64,000 nt of DNA from WLWS01 sp965243105 (GTDB lineage Bacteria > Pseudomonadota > Gammaproteobacteria > Eutrophobiales > Eutrophobiaceae), in the NCBI GenBank assembly GCA_965243105.1, contig CBDEUC010000001.1, positions 496,001 to 560,000 on the forward strand, in the 5' to 3' direction. The notes below the pieces were generated by a model that was given only the letters and a program-made list of their open reading frames with translations, was not told the DNA's origin and ran no database searches. A program made the position numbers and the translations under genes. Position 1 is the stretch's first letter, and every line of letters starts with the position of its first letter. This document shows, one piece after another, positions 17,402 to 26,900 of this stretch.

Positions 17402-18304
17402 CTACCTTGAGGCCTTTAGACCATGGCTGCTGGCGGGACGGTGGTTGCTGTATCTTGCCTGCATTTCCCTGAATTCTTCCACGCATTCGGGATTCCCATG
17501 TTTCGCGGCACCTTTCAGATAAATTTCAATTTTACGCAGTAATTCCTCCACTGCGGCATCGTAATCCTCAACTGGCAGACTTGCACTATTAATAACATTA
17601 TCCAGGGCGCGAACCCTGAAACGGTCCATGCCAAAATACTTTCGGGATAACTGGTCCGAATGCCCTCCATATTTGACAAGAAGGGGTTCATCAAGGAAAA
17701 GGACAGGGTATTCAACGCTTAAACGCAACCACAGGTCATAGTCTTCACAAACAGGAAAACTTTCATTGAAGTATCCTGTTTTTTCAAACACCTCAGCATG
17801 TAACAGGATAGAAGAAGGAGACATCACGCAAAGGGGAAGACATTGCTGAAAAATATAACCGCCGAACTTTTTATGCTTTTTTAACTGTTTCAGCGGTGAA
17901 CCATTTCTTATCCATGACTCGTTGGTATGGATCACCCTGTAAGCAGGTTGCTTCTCCCAGGCCGCAAACTGTTTCTCCAGCTTCGAAGGTAGCCATTCAT
18001 CATCAGAGTCGAGCAATGCAATCCATTCGCAGCTTGCCGATTTAATACCGAGATTTCTTGCTGCACTCACGCCCCTGTGGTCCTGTGTCAGCAGGGTGAC
18101 TCCTGGGTACTTCGAGGAAACAAGCTCGCAGCTGGAATCGGTAGAGCCATCATCTACAACAAATATTTCCTGCGCAGGGAGAGTTTGCGCGAGCACTGAA
18201 TCAATCGCCCGTTCGAGCAAGTGGGAGCGATTATGGTTTGGAATAACAACTGATATATTTTTTTTCACTAAAGCAGTCCAGTCAGGCTTCGTGTAAAATA
18301 TCAT
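17402..18304 (-). CDS. Family 2 glycosyltransferase
   Basis: Inverting GT-A glycosyltransferase. The N-terminus (ISVVIPNHNRSHLLERAIDSVLAQTLP) and VVDDGSTDSS are typical; the metal-binding motif is LLDSDDEW; a later SFPVCEDYDLWLRLS is the acceptor-region ED motif. No membrane segment. The ATG at 18304 is given; a TTG at 18337 and a GTG further in (VKKNIS) are alternatives. Donor and acceptor sugars cannot be told. Its 5' end lies about 25 bases from that of the divergent SDR gene, and the nucleosidase gene follows with no gap. Confidence 0.88.
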   Translation of the reverse strand: MIFYTKPDWTALVKKNISVVIPNHNRSHLLERAIDSVLAQTLPAQEIFVVDDGSTDSSCELVSSKYPGVTLLTQDHRGVSAARNLGIKSASCEWIALLDSDDEWLPSKLEKQFAAWEKQPAYRVIHTNESWIRNGSPLKQLKKHKKFGGYIFQQCLPLCVMSPSSILLHAEVFEKTGYFNESFPVCEDYDLWLRLSVEYPVLFLDEPLLVKYGGHSDQLSRKYFGMDRFRVRALDNVINSASLPVEDYDAAVEELLRKIEIYLKGAAKHGNPECVEEFREMQARYSNHRPASSHGLKASR

Positions 18305-18329
18305 TTCACCTTGATAAAGGGAAAATCTA

Positions 18330-19085
18330 TTGAGCAAGCTGGCCGGAAAAACAGCCGTAGTGACCGGTGGAAGTAGTGGGATCGGAAGAGGTATCTCGCT
18401 GGCTTTTGCCAGGGAAGGTGCGCGGGTTGTGGTGAACTACAATAATAATGAAAGTGGTGCGAACGAAGTCGTAGCACTTATTCAATCTAATGGAGGGCAG
18501 GCATTCGCCATTGGCGCGGACCTGTCAACTGAAACGGGAGCACATGATCTTGTCCAGGCAGCCCGTGAAGAGCTGGGCAGCATCGATATATGGGTCAATA
18601 ATGCTGGTGCAGATATCCTGACCGGCACCTATGCAAGGGATACCGACCAGGCCAAGCTCAGCAGGTTGATCGGTGTCGACCTGGTGGGAACGATGAACTG
18701 CTGCTGGGCAGTCTTGCCATTGATGCAGGAGAACGCTGGCGGCCTGATTATTAACATGTCCTGGGACCTGGCAATCCACGGCTTCAGCGGACGAAACCCG
18801 GAAATGTTTGCCGCGGTGAAAGCCGGGGTGCTGGGGTTCAGCAAGTCCCTTGCACTGAATTGTGCGCCGGCAGTTCGTGTCAACGTTATTGCACCAGGCT
18901 GGATACAGACTGCCTTTGCAGATGAGGAGATGGACCAGTCGTATTACCAGGCACGGATTGATGAGATCCCTCTTGCCAGGTTCGGCACACCCGAGGACAT
19001 TGCCGCGGTGGCAGTGTTCCTGGCATCCGGTGATGCAAATTACATCACCGGCCAGGTAATTAACGTCAACGGTGGTTTGATCTGA
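18330..19085 (+). CDS. FabG-like short-chain dehydrogenase with altered active site
   Basis: 251-residue SDR fold. The NAD(P) motif TGGSSGIGRG, the NNAG motif (IWVNNAGAD) and the C-terminal GQVINVNGGLI are intact. The YxxxK active site reads F160-A-A-V-K164: the catalytic tyrosine is phenylalanine, while the lysine remains. The serine region reads NMSWDLA. Start is TTG at 18330 with AAAGGG eight bases upstream; it places the residues MSKLAGKTAVVTGG as in relatives. It could be a binding or regulatory protein, or use another acid. Confidence 0.85.
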   Translation: MSKLAGKTAVVTGGSSGIGRGISLAFAREGARVVVNYNNNESGANEVVALIQSNGGQAFAIGADLSTETGAHDLVQAAREELGSIDIWVNNAGADILTGTYARDTDQAKLSRLIGVDLVGTMNCCWAVLPLMQENAGGLIINMSWDLAIHGFSGRNPEMFAAVKAGVLGFSKSLALNCAPAVRVNVIAPGWIQTAFADEEMDQSYYQARIDEIPLARFGTPEDIAAVAVFLASGDANYITGQVINVNGGLI

Positions 19086-19088
19086 GTG

Positions 19089-19763
19089 CTACTTGATTGA
19101 AAGTAGCTCTATTTCAAAGATTAGTGTCGCATTGGGGCCAATGTCACCACCAGCGCCGCCAGGGCCATAGCCGAGTTGAGAGGGTATAAACAATTGCCAC
19201 TTTGAACCAACAGGCATCATCGGAAGAGCAATTTGCCAACCCTTTATGACCCTGTTCAGATCAATTTCAAGGGGTTCTCCACGCCCGTAGGAACTATCAA
19301 ATTCCTTGCCATCAAGCAGGGTGCCACGGTAGTGCACAAGCACCGTACTATCTGCAAGCGGCTTCTCTCCTGAGCCCTGCTTGATTATTTTATACTGCAA
19401 GCCGCCCGGTACACTAACAACACCTTCCTTTTTCCTGTTCTCGGCCAGGAATTTCTCACCCTCGGCACGATTGCTTTCTCCCAGGGACTTTTGCCGTTGC
19501 ATTTCCTTTTCCTGGTAGCTGTTCATGGCATTGCGCATAGCCTCAATATCAAGCTTCAGTGGAGCGCCGGTAATAACGTCACGCATGGCCTGCAGGAAAG
19601 AATCGACATCGAGATCAACATTCTGCCTGGCGATAGTCTGGGCAAACTGGACTCCCACGGCATAACTGAAGTTTTCTTTTTCATTAGCCGGTTGCTTTTC
19701 GGCATGTACTGCAAGTGGCAGGGTGATGCAGGTAAAAAACAGGATGTGAAGAACAAATTTCAT
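19089..19763 (-). CDS. FKBP-type peptidyl-prolyl cis-trans isomerase (periplasmic)
   Basis: 224 residues with a signal peptide (1-22, ends AVHA), an N-terminal dimerisation region like FkpA/Mip (NFSYAVGVQFAQTIARQNVDLDVDSFLQAMRD) and a C-terminal FKBP domain (ADSTVLVHYRGTLLDGKEFDSSYGRGEPLEIDLNRVIKGWQIALPMMPVGSKW...). It helps folding of envelope proteins. It converges on the SDR gene with three bases between the stops. Confidence 0.93.
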   Translation of the reverse strand: MKFVLHILFFTCITLPLAVHAEKQPANEKENFSYAVGVQFAQTIARQNVDLDVDSFLQAMRDVITGAPLKLDIEAMRNAMNSYQEKEMQRQKSLGESNRAEGEKFLAENRKKEGVVSVPGGLQYKIIKQGSGEKPLADSTVLVHYRGTLLDGKEFDSSYGRGEPLEIDLNRVIKGWQIALPMMPVGSKWQLFIPSQLGYGPGGAGGDIGPNATLIFEIELLSIK

Positions 19764-19884
19764 AGTAATTCCTTGGATTTTGGTAAACAGGGGGAAAATG
19801 GCTTTATGTTAATGGGACAGGTGTTGCGAGTATTAATTCAATCGCCACGCCGCTTCGCATGGTCATGTAATTTGCAGGTTCTTG

Positions 19885-20256
19885 TTACCGGTCGTAAACG
19901 ATGTCATAGATCAGGACCCTTGCACACTCCGGCGCCAATACCTGCTTTACACGCTTGACGTGCTCTTCGTGAACCAGGTAGGAGTCCAGGGATTGCTGAT
20001 CCTTGAAAGACATGACCATGCCAACATCAAAACTGTCGTCGACGACATCCCGTTCGCTGGGCAGGGCAGTGCCAACCTTTATCTCGTCCAGGCTGTCTAT
20101 GATAGAAAGTTCTCTTGATACCCGGATGACCTCTTCGATCCTGGCATCATTACCCTTGTCTTTTAACCAGCAAAGCACAATGTGGGTAATCGCGCCGTCA
20201 GCGGCAAGGGAAGGAGCACTTGTTAACATAAGTAAAACAAGGGTTGCGAATTTCAT
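19885..20256 (-). CDS. Secreted Dabb (stress-responsive alpha/beta barrel) domain protein
   Basis: 123 residues with a signal peptide (1-19, ends SLAA) followed by a Dabb dimeric alpha/beta barrel (ITHIVLCWLKDKGNDARIEEVIR, DVGMVMSFKDQQSLDSYLVHEEHVKRVKQV). The HxxH pair typical of the family (SYLVHEEH) is seen. Function is not known for secreted members. An inverted repeat (20325-20346) lies 70 bases upstream. Confidence 0.85.
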   Translation of the reverse strand: MKFATLVLLMLTSAPSLAADGAITHIVLCWLKDKGNDARIEEVIRVSRELSIIDSLDEIKVGTALPSERDVVDDSFDVGMVMSFKDQQSLDSYLVHEEHVKRVKQVLAPECARVLIYDIVYDR

Positions 20257-20324
20257 GGTGTTATTTTACTCGTGGAGCGCAGCTAAATTTGAATTTGAGG
20301 CTAACAATCATACAGGGGCATCGT

Positions 20325-20346
20325 CAATCAATTAACGAATTGATTG
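20325..20346. repeat. Perfect 9-bp inverted repeat between dusA and the Dabb gene
   Basis: CAATCAATT and AATTGATTG pair perfectly around AACG. It could be an RNA hairpin after dusA, which ends at 20375 on the same strand, but no T tract follows in the minus direction. An operator for the Dabb gene is the other reading. Confidence 0.5.
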
Positions 20347-20374
20347 TGGCGTGCCTGGCTAATGCGGGTATTTC

Positions 20375-21349
20375 TCACGCGGCTTCGACAAGTTCCAGCG
20401 CTTTTTCAACGACTTCAATTCCTGCGCCCGGCTTGCAGGATTCCTCGCTCAGGTGTCTTCGAAACGCCCGGGCCCCCTTGTGCCCACGAAATATTCCCAG
20501 TATATGTCGGGACATGTGTTTCAGGTAAATGTCCCTGTCCAGTTGTGCTCTCATGTAATCCATGTACTGGTTCAGCACATTGGCGCGACTGGGAGCCACG
20601 CTGTTTTCACCGTAAATCCTCTGGTCCACTTCTGCTAGCAAGTAGGGGTCATGGCAGACAGCGCGGCCCAGCATGACGCCATCGAGTGCCTGAAGGTGCT
20701 CCTCGCATTCATCAAGAGTCAGGATTCCGCCATTAATGATTATTTCAAGATCCGGGAAATCGCTCTTGATACTGCGCACAACCTCGTATTTCAGAGGCGG
20801 TATTTCCCTGTTCTGCCTTGGACTCAGGCCGCTAAGCCATGCTTTACGGGCATGAATGATAATTGTCTCGCAGCCGGCATCCCGCACCAGCCTGACAAAA
20901 TTCACGAGTTCCTCGTAGCTGTCCTTATCATCAATACCGATACGGGTTTTTACGGTGACCGGGATTGAAACGGTAGATCGCATGCTGTGGACACACTCCG
21001 CCACGAGTGCAGGCTCTGCCATCAGGCATGCACCAAACCTGCCGGACTGCACCCTGTCGCTGGGACAGCCTACATTTATGTTGACCTCGTCGTAGGCAAA
21101 ATCTTCCGCCATTTGAGCGCAGGCTTGCATTTCTCGCGGGTCAGAACCTCCAAGCTGAAGACCAACCGGGTGTTCCGCGTCATTGAATTCCAGGAAGTGC
21201 CTCTGGTCACCGTGAATAAGAGCACCTGTTGTCAACATCTCGGTATAGAGCATCGCGCGATGTGACAGCAGGCGCAGGAAATAGCGGAAATGACGATCGG
21301 TGTGAGTCATCATCGGCGCAACGCAGAATTTCCTGTCAAGGCTGGTCAT
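20375..21349 (-). CDS. dusA: tRNA-dihydrouridine synthase A
   Basis: FMN enzyme that reduces U20/U20a in the tRNA D loop. 324 residues with the TIM barrel start FCVAPMMTHTDRHFRYFLR, the active-site NVGCPSDRVQSGRFGACLM (catalytic cysteine in the GxF-GACLM segment), KTRIGID, HARKAWLSGLSPRQNREIPPL typical of DusA, and the C-terminal helical domain (KHMSRHILGIFRGHKGARAFRRHLSE). Confidence 0.96.
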   Translation of the reverse strand: MTSLDRKFCVAPMMTHTDRHFRYFLRLLSHRAMLYTEMLTTGALIHGDQRHFLEFNDAEHPVGLQLGGSDPREMQACAQMAEDFAYDEVNINVGCPSDRVQSGRFGACLMAEPALVAECVHSMRSTVSIPVTVKTRIGIDDKDSYEELVNFVRLVRDAGCETIIIHARKAWLSGLSPRQNREIPPLKYEVVRSIKSDFPDLEIIINGGILTLDECEEHLQALDGVMLGRAVCHDPYLLAEVDQRIYGENSVAPSRANVLNQYMDYMRAQLDRDIYLKHMSRHILGIFRGHKGARAFRRHLSEESCKPGAGIEVVEKALELVEAA

Positions 21350-21405
21350 AGTTTCATCATTATATTTCGACTCTATGCGGGAGAACAGGCCGTATTACAG
21401 GCAAA

Positions 21406-22086
21406 CTACCTGGCGTCATCACCGAGTAGCTGGGAGGTAAACGCAGTTCGCAGGTAAAAGCCGCGCGGAAGTGTAGGGCGGGCATCACCCTGTTCATCGT
21501 GCGTCAGGGTCAGCGCCCGGGCATTGTTTGCTTTTGGGCGAATTTGCAGGTACTTGCCATGCCTTGCATTAATGGCGGGCAGTTCCCCGGCATTGATCTT
21601 TTCCATATGCTCCTGCCAGTCCGTTCGAAGACTTTGTTCCTGTGATTTACTGGGACTCCAGAGAAAGCCACTGCCAACGCGGCGTTTCGACAGCGGAATG
21701 TCGGCAGATGCTTCTACCGGCACCCACAGTACTCTCCTGAGCTTTGCCCACACCACGGAGTCTTCCCATTGCTGACCGATGCTGCCTGATAGCGGAACGG
21801 TACATACAAAAGTCGACTCCTTTGGACGGCCATTTTCCGCAACTGGCAGGGTCTTCAATTCAACACCGATGAATTGAAAGTCTGGTTCCGCCAGGGTACC
21901 GGCAGTGGCACCGAGATATGCCTCGAGGAGTTCTCCAACCCAGCCCTTGGCACGAAGCAGGTTGTTCGGAACGTCTTGCTGAATTTCAGCAGCCACCTGC
22001 TGAATAGTCATTCCGGACAGTGCGTTAACCCGTTGCATTAACTCCGACTCGGAGCGGGGAGCTGTGATCAGCCTTGAGTCGTTCAA
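21406..22086 (-). CDS. mutH: DNA mismatch repair endonuclease MutH
   Basis: Nicks the unmethylated strand at hemimethylated GATC sites in methyl-directed mismatch repair. 226 residues. The nuclease core FIGVELKTLPV carries the D-E-x-K type metal site (with the aspartate in LAEPDF upstream); KGWVGELLEAYLGA is the conserved N-terminal segment. Start is TTG with AAGG seven bases upstream; the gene follows glnD by nine bases. Its presence predicts a Dam methylase elsewhere in the genome. Confidence 0.95.
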   Translation of the reverse strand: MNDSRLITAPRSESELMQRVNALSGMTIQQVAAEIQQDVPNNLLRAKGWVGELLEAYLGATAGTLAEPDFQFIGVELKTLPVAENGRPKESTFVCTVPLSGSIGQQWEDSVVWAKLRRVLWVPVEASADIPLSKRRVGSGFLWSPSKSQEQSLRTDWQEHMEKINAGELPAINARHGKYLQIRPKANNARALTLTHDEQGDARPTLPRGFYLRTAFTSQLLGDDAR

Positions 22087-22095
22087 GCCAGCCTT

Positions 22096-24756
22096 CTAAA
22101 TTCTGCCCAGGGCGTCCGCGATGGACTTTTGCAGGCATTCAATTTTCACATCGTTGTCTATCACCTGGTTCTTTTCATCAGTGATAAAGAATATGTCCTC
22201 GACTCGCTCCCCATAGGTCGCGATTTTTGCTCCCTGCAGGGTGACATCACAGAACTCCATGGCCATACCGATACTGGAGAGAACACCCGGCCGGTCGGTG
22301 GTTGTGACCTGCATGATCGTACGAGAATTGTTCTCGTCATTGGAAAAAAGCACCTGCGTGGCAATTGGGAAATGCTTGAGCTTTGAAGAGCGCACGTGGG
22401 ATAACTTTTTCGCAGGCATATCGAGACTGGATAGCTGCTCGGTCAGCACGCTTTTTATTTCACGGACCCGCTCCTTGCCTTTTACAGGATCACCTGATTT
22501 CTCAAGCACAATAAAGGTATCAAGGGTGAAGTTACTTCCCGATGTAACGATCCTCGCATCCACAACGTTCAGCCCGAGACTGTCGAGGGCCTGGGTAGTG
22601 CGGGAGAACAGGTTTTTCTTGTCCTCGGTGTAAATAAATATCTCTGATCCGCCACGAAACGTCTTTTCCCTGATAGCGATCAGTAATGAACACGGTTTTT
22701 TTGCCTTGCTGATAGCCTGTGTGTGCCAGGCAATCTCATCAGGTGCGTAGCGAATGAAGTAGTCTTCCCCGAGGGAATCCCAGAGGTCACTGGCTTCCTG
22801 TGCAAATTTTGTCTGGTTCTTGATCAGGGACAGGGAAGCGCTCTTGATTTCTTCGATGCGTTCATCCTTGTCAATTGGGTTTTCCAGGCCGCGGCGAAGC
22901 GCCAGCTTGGTTTTGTTATAGAGATCAGCAATCAGTGCATCTTTCCAGCTATTCCACAGTTGCGGGTTTGTGCCACAAATATCCGCAACCGTAAGCAGGT
23001 AAAGATAGTTCAGGTGCATTATGTCACCCACCTGCGAGGCAAAATGATGTATTACCTCCGGATCATTTATATCCTTGCGCTGTGCTGTCTTGGCCATGAG
23101 CAGGTGATACCGAACCAGCCATGCCACCAGGCGACAATCAAATTCCGGAAGCTGGTGGTTACGGCAAAACTCCAGGGCATCTTCGGCGCCCAGTTCTGAA
23201 TGACTACCGCCTCTTCCCTTGGCGATGTCATGAAACATTCCGGACAGGTAAAGTAATTCCTGTTTCGGGATCTCCCGTAGTACTTCGTTGCAAAGGGGGA
23301 ATTCATCTGCATACTCATTCAGTCCAAAAAAGCGCATATTTCGAACCACGAAGAGTATGTGCTCATCCACTGTATAGGCATGGAACAGGTCAAATTGCAT
23401 CAGGCCCTCGATTACCGAGAAGGCCGGCATGTAAGCCGACAGGACCCCGTAACGATGCATTCTTCTTAGTTCATGGCCAACGTGCCTGGGTTGACGCATT
23501 ATTTCCAGGAACAGCGTCTTGTTGGCGAGATTGTCGCGGTAGTCGTCATCAATCAGGTGTAGCGATTCCCTCATCAGCCGAATGGTACTGGCACGTACAC
23601 CCTTTATATTTCGATTCTGTTGTATCAGCAGGAATATTTCCAGGAGCGCTGAAGGTGTGCGCTTGAATACCCGGTTATTACACACCTCGAGAAAGTCGTT
23701 ACGCACCTGGAAACGCTTGTTGATTGGCTTTATTTTTTCCCGGCGTTTTGCATATAAAATTGCTTCCTGGAAATGCTGTAGCAGCATTTCATTCAGTCTC
23801 GCCAGTTCGCGAACTGTGCGATGGTAGACTTTCATGAATTGTTCAACGCCGCTATTGTCCTTTGAGGCGTATCCGAAAACCTGGGCCACGTTCTTTTGGT
23901 GATCGAAAAGCAGGCGATCTTCATGTCTGCCGGCGAGGCTATGCAACGCAAACCTGACTCGCCATAAAAAATCACGCCCGGCCGCAAGAATTTCATACTC
24001 TTCGCTGGTAAGAAACTTGTGATCAACCAGTTCGCTGAGCCGGGAAGCACCGAAGTGTCGCTTGGCAACCCAGTCGATAACCTGGATATCCCTCAAGCCA
24101 CCCGGACCTTCCTTGATATTTGGCTCAAGCTTGTGCTCGGTACCATCGTATTTCTTGTAACGTTCAAGTTGTTCTGCCCACTTGGCCTTGAAAAACTTTC
24201 TTGATGGCCAGATCCGTGCAGGGCCGGTAAGACGTTGCATTTCCGTAAACAGCTTGCCTGCTCCAACGATTAGACGAGACTCCATCAGGTTGGTGGCGAT
24301 GGTGATGTCTGATTTCGCAGAGCTGACACAATCACGAACGCTGCGCACGCTGTGCCCAACCTCGAGACCAATATCCCAGAGGAACGTTAAAAAATGTTCA
24401 ATCTCCGTTTTAAGCTCTTTCTTTATTCGGTTTGGAGCGAGGATAAGGATGTCCACGTCAGAGCCAGGATGGAGTTCGCCCCGGCCGTACCCACCCACGG
24501 CGGCAAGTGCCAGGTCTTTGCCACTGGTGTGAATTTCCCATGCACAAATAAGCAGCTGATCAATAAACCAGGCGCGACTGTAAAGGATTTGCTTGACCGA
24601 GACGCCGTTATCAAACTGGGCTTTTAAGTATTCATCACCTGCCTGTAGGCTGCTTTTAAACACGGCCAGCCGGGCGGCGTCGGAATCTTCCAATTGACGG
24701 CGAAAAGCTTCGCCATCAAACAGGGCGGGGTCTGCAATGTTTTCCTGCCAGAACAC
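22096..24756 (-). CDS. glnD: Bifunctional PII uridylyltransferase / uridylyl-removing enzyme
   Basis: Nitrogen sensor that uridylylates and deuridylylates PII proteins according to glutamine. 886 residues, the usual length. Nucleotidyltransferase domain with GGYGRGELHPGSDVDILIL (about 87-105), HD domain with FHDIAKGRGGSHSELGAEDA, and two C-terminal ACT domains (IFIYTEDKKNLFSRTTQAL and VTTDRPGVLSSIGMAMEF). Starts at GTG, five bases after the map stop. The map-glnD linkage is typical of Gammaproteobacteria. Confidence 0.97.
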   Translation of the reverse strand: MFWQENIADPALFDGEAFRRQLEDSDAARLAVFKSSLQAGDEYLKAQFDNGVSVKQILYSRAWFIDQLLICAWEIHTSGKDLALAAVGGYGRGELHPGSDVDILILAPNRIKKELKTEIEHFLTFLWDIGLEVGHSVRSVRDCVSSAKSDITIATNLMESRLIVGAGKLFTEMQRLTGPARIWPSRKFFKAKWAEQLERYKKYDGTEHKLEPNIKEGPGGLRDIQVIDWVAKRHFGASRLSELVDHKFLTSEEYEILAAGRDFLWRVRFALHSLAGRHEDRLLFDHQKNVAQVFGYASKDNSGVEQFMKVYHRTVRELARLNEMLLQHFQEAILYAKRREKIKPINKRFQVRNDFLEVCNNRVFKRTPSALLEIFLLIQQNRNIKGVRASTIRLMRESLHLIDDDYRDNLANKTLFLEIMRQPRHVGHELRRMHRYGVLSAYMPAFSVIEGLMQFDLFHAYTVDEHILFVVRNMRFFGLNEYADEFPLCNEVLREIPKQELLYLSGMFHDIAKGRGGSHSELGAEDALEFCRNHQLPEFDCRLVAWLVRYHLLMAKTAQRKDINDPEVIHHFASQVGDIMHLNYLYLLTVADICGTNPQLWNSWKDALIADLYNKTKLALRRGLENPIDKDERIEEIKSASLSLIKNQTKFAQEASDLWDSLGEDYFIRYAPDEIAWHTQAISKAKKPCSLLIAIREKTFRGGSEIFIYTEDKKNLFSRTTQALDSLGLNVVDARIVTSGSNFTLDTFIVLEKSGDPVKGKERVREIKSVLTEQLSSLDMPAKKLSHVRSSKLKHFPIATQVLFSNDENNSRTIMQVTTTDRPGVLSSIGMAMEFCDVTLQGAKIATYGERVEDIFFITDEKNQVIDNDVKIECLQKSIADALGRI

Positions 24757-24761
24757 AGGGG

Positions 24762-25529
24762 CTAGATATTTTCACCGGGTCTCAGGGTGAGAACCTCATA
24801 TCCGCTGTCTGTTACCAGGATGGTGTGCTCCCATTGCGCAGACAGGCTGCGATCCCTGGTTACCACTGTCCACTCGTCGGGAAGTAGCTTCACGTGCCGT
24901 TTGCCAATATTTATCATGGGTTCCACGGTGAATGTCATTCCAGCTTCAAGCGCGACGCCGGTTCCCGGATGCCCGTAGTGCAAAACCTGCGGTTCCTCGT
25001 GAAATACGCGCCCGATCCCGTGTCCACAATATTCCCGCACCACGGAATACTTGTGTGATTCGGCATGCTTCTGGATTGCGTGCCCTATATCGCCAAGTTG
25101 TAAACCGGGCTTGATCATCTGTATGCCAAGCGCCATGCAATCGTAAGTAGTTTCCACCAACCTTTTTGCCCGAATCGATGCTTCACCCACCATGAACATC
25201 TTGCTGGTGTCTCCGTGAAAGCCGTCCTTGATAACGGTGATATCGATGTTGATGATATCCCCGGACTTGAGCTTCTTGTCGCCCGGGATACCGTGACAGA
25301 CAACGTGGTTGACGGAGGTGCAGATAGACTTGGGAAAACCCTTGTAATTCAGGGGTGCAGGTACGCACTGTTGCTCATTGACGATGTAATCATGGCAGAT
25401 TTTATCAAGTTCTCCCGTGGTCACCCCGGCAACGACGTGGGGTTCTATCATCTGCAGGACCTCGGAGGCGAGCCTGCCCGCGACGCGCATTCGTTCGATT
25501 TCTTCCGGGGATTTGATACTTATTGCCAT
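24762..25529 (-). CDS. map: Methionine aminopeptidase type I
   Basis: Removes the N-terminal methionine from nascent proteins. 255 residues. Metal ligands of the family are in place: H in NHVVCHGIPG, D in INIDITV and GFHGDTSKMF, H in CGHGIGRVFHEEP, E in FTVEPMIN and E in WEHTILVT. It is divergent from rpsB, as in E. coli, and heads a map-glnD-mutH run. Confidence 0.97.
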   Translation of the reverse strand: MAISIKSPEEIERMRVAGRLASEVLQMIEPHVVAGVTTGELDKICHDYIVNEQQCVPAPLNYKGFPKSICTSVNHVVCHGIPGDKKLKSGDIINIDITVIKDGFHGDTSKMFMVGEASIRAKRLVETTYDCMALGIQMIKPGLQLGDIGHAIQKHAESHKYSVVREYCGHGIGRVFHEEPQVLHYGHPGTGVALEAGMTFTVEPMINIGKRHVKLLPDEWTVVTRDRSLSAQWEHTILVTDSGYEVLTLRPGENI

Positions 25530-25566
25530 GATTTTGTAGCTAATTCCTTGATTTTGTCAGAAAAAT

Positions 25567-25595
25567 TTGTTGTGGCGCAGCATCTATGGTATAAA
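25567..25595 (+). promoter_or_regulatory. Sigma70-type promoter of rpsB-tsf
   Basis: TTGTTG at 25567-25572 and TATAAA at 25590-25595 are separated by exactly 17 bases. The bases after the -10 are GC-rich (GCGCCCGCGC), the discriminator type linked to stringent control of ribosomal promoters. The transcript would have a leader of about 160 bases, room for the S2-binding regulatory structure known from E. coli; I could not verify that fold. Confidence 0.65.
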
Positions 25596-25760
25596 GCGCC
25601 CGCGCAAAGCGCAATCTAAACGCTCAGTGGGTTGCTGGCAATCACCTGGGCATTTTTAAATACACACGTACACTAAATCCACGTATTAGGGTGCCGGACC
25701 TTTAACAGGGGCGGTTAATACGCGAGGTGTACGGAGGCTTAACCCTGAAGGAGATACATT

Positions 25761-26900
25761 ATGTCATCTGTCACCATGCGTGAAATGCTGGAAGCGGGCG
25801 TCCACTTTGGACACCAGACCCGTTACTGGAACCCCGAAATGGCCCCATACCTGTTTGGCCATAGAAACAAGATCCACATCATCAACCTCGAGCAAACTCT
25901 TCCGCTCTATAACGATGCCATGAATTTCATTGGCAAGCTTGCCGCGAGAAAGGGCAGGATCCTGTTTGTCGGAACAAAACGCTCCGCGCAGCAAATCGTC
26001 AAGGAAGAAGCACAGCGTTGTGAAATGCCTTACGTGAACAAGCGCTGGCTCGGAGGCCTGCTCACCAACTACAAGACGGTCAAGCAGTCCATTAACAGGT
26101 ACAAGGACCTGGAAGAAATGGAAGCAGACGGCAGTATTGATCGAATGAGCAAAAAAGAAGCCCTGCGTTATCGCCGTGAGCTTGAAAAGTTACAGTCCAG
26201 CCTGTCCGGCATCAAGGATATGCCCGGTCTTCCGGACGCCATGTTTGTTGTCGATGTTGGCTATGAAGATATTGCTGTCAAGGAAGCAGGTATCCTGGGT
26301 ATTCCCGTTATTGGGATTGTTGATAGTAATAACAGCCCCAAGGGTGTCGACTACGTTATTCCCGGTAATGACGATGCAATCCGCTCGATTCGACTTTATG
26401 CCAAAGGTGTTGCAGATGCGATCCTGGACGGGCGCCAGTCGATAGCTCATTTGGGTGGTGCCTCCGAAGGTGACGATTTTGTGGAACTGGATGAGTCCGG
26501 TGCACCAATGGTTGATGAGCAGGCAGCAAAAGCGAAAAAGAAAGTCGTGCGCAAGAAAGCGCAGAAAGTAGAGGCTGATGAGGTCAAAGATGCTGAGGCC
26601 GATACAGCCAAAGAGGTAACACCAGCGGAAGCCACGCCAGCCGAAGCAGCTGGCAGTGACGCAGCTGAAGAAACCCAAAGTGAAGCAGCAGAAAGTGAAA
26701 GCGTTGCAGTCGTAGAAGAATCCGCTGAGAAACCTGCTGAAGAAAAAGTAGCGAAGAAAAAGACGACGACCAAGAAGAAAACCACCAAGAAAAAGACAAC
26801 GACCAAGAAGGCAACGGCAAAAAAGGCCACAACCAAGAAAGCTGCCAGCACTTCTAAAACGACCAAGAAGAAGGCCGCCGCGTCAGACGACAAGTCGTAG
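25761..26900 (+). CDS. rpsB: 30S ribosomal protein S2 with long Lys/Thr/Ala-rich C-terminal tail
   Basis: The first ~240 residues are an ordinary S2 (VTMREMLEAGVHFGHQTRYWNPEM, FVGTKRSAQQIVKEEA, RWLGGLLTNYKT, FVVDVGYEDIAVKEA, GVDYVIPGNDDAIRSI). The protein is 379 residues, against about 241 in E. coli. The extra part is an acidic Ala/Glu-rich stretch (about 265-320) and then a basic stretch of repeated KKKTT/KKAT units (about 325-375) like the tails of bacterial histone H1-like proteins. AAGGAGA precedes the ATG. tsf follows after 67 bases. Confidence 0.96.
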   Translation: MSSVTMREMLEAGVHFGHQTRYWNPEMAPYLFGHRNKIHIINLEQTLPLYNDAMNFIGKLAARKGRILFVGTKRSAQQIVKEEAQRCEMPYVNKRWLGGLLTNYKTVKQSINRYKDLEEMEADGSIDRMSKKEALRYRRELEKLQSSLSGIKDMPGLPDAMFVVDVGYEDIAVKEAGILGIPVIGIVDSNNSPKGVDYVIPGNDDAIRSIRLYAKGVADAILDGRQSIAHLGGASEGDDFVELDESGAPMVDEQAAKAKKKVVRKKAQKVEADEVKDAEADTAKEVTPAEATPAEAAGSDAAEETQSEAAESESVAVVEESAEKPAEEKVAKKKTTTKKKTTKKKTTTKKATAKKATTKKAASTSKTTKKKAAASDDKS

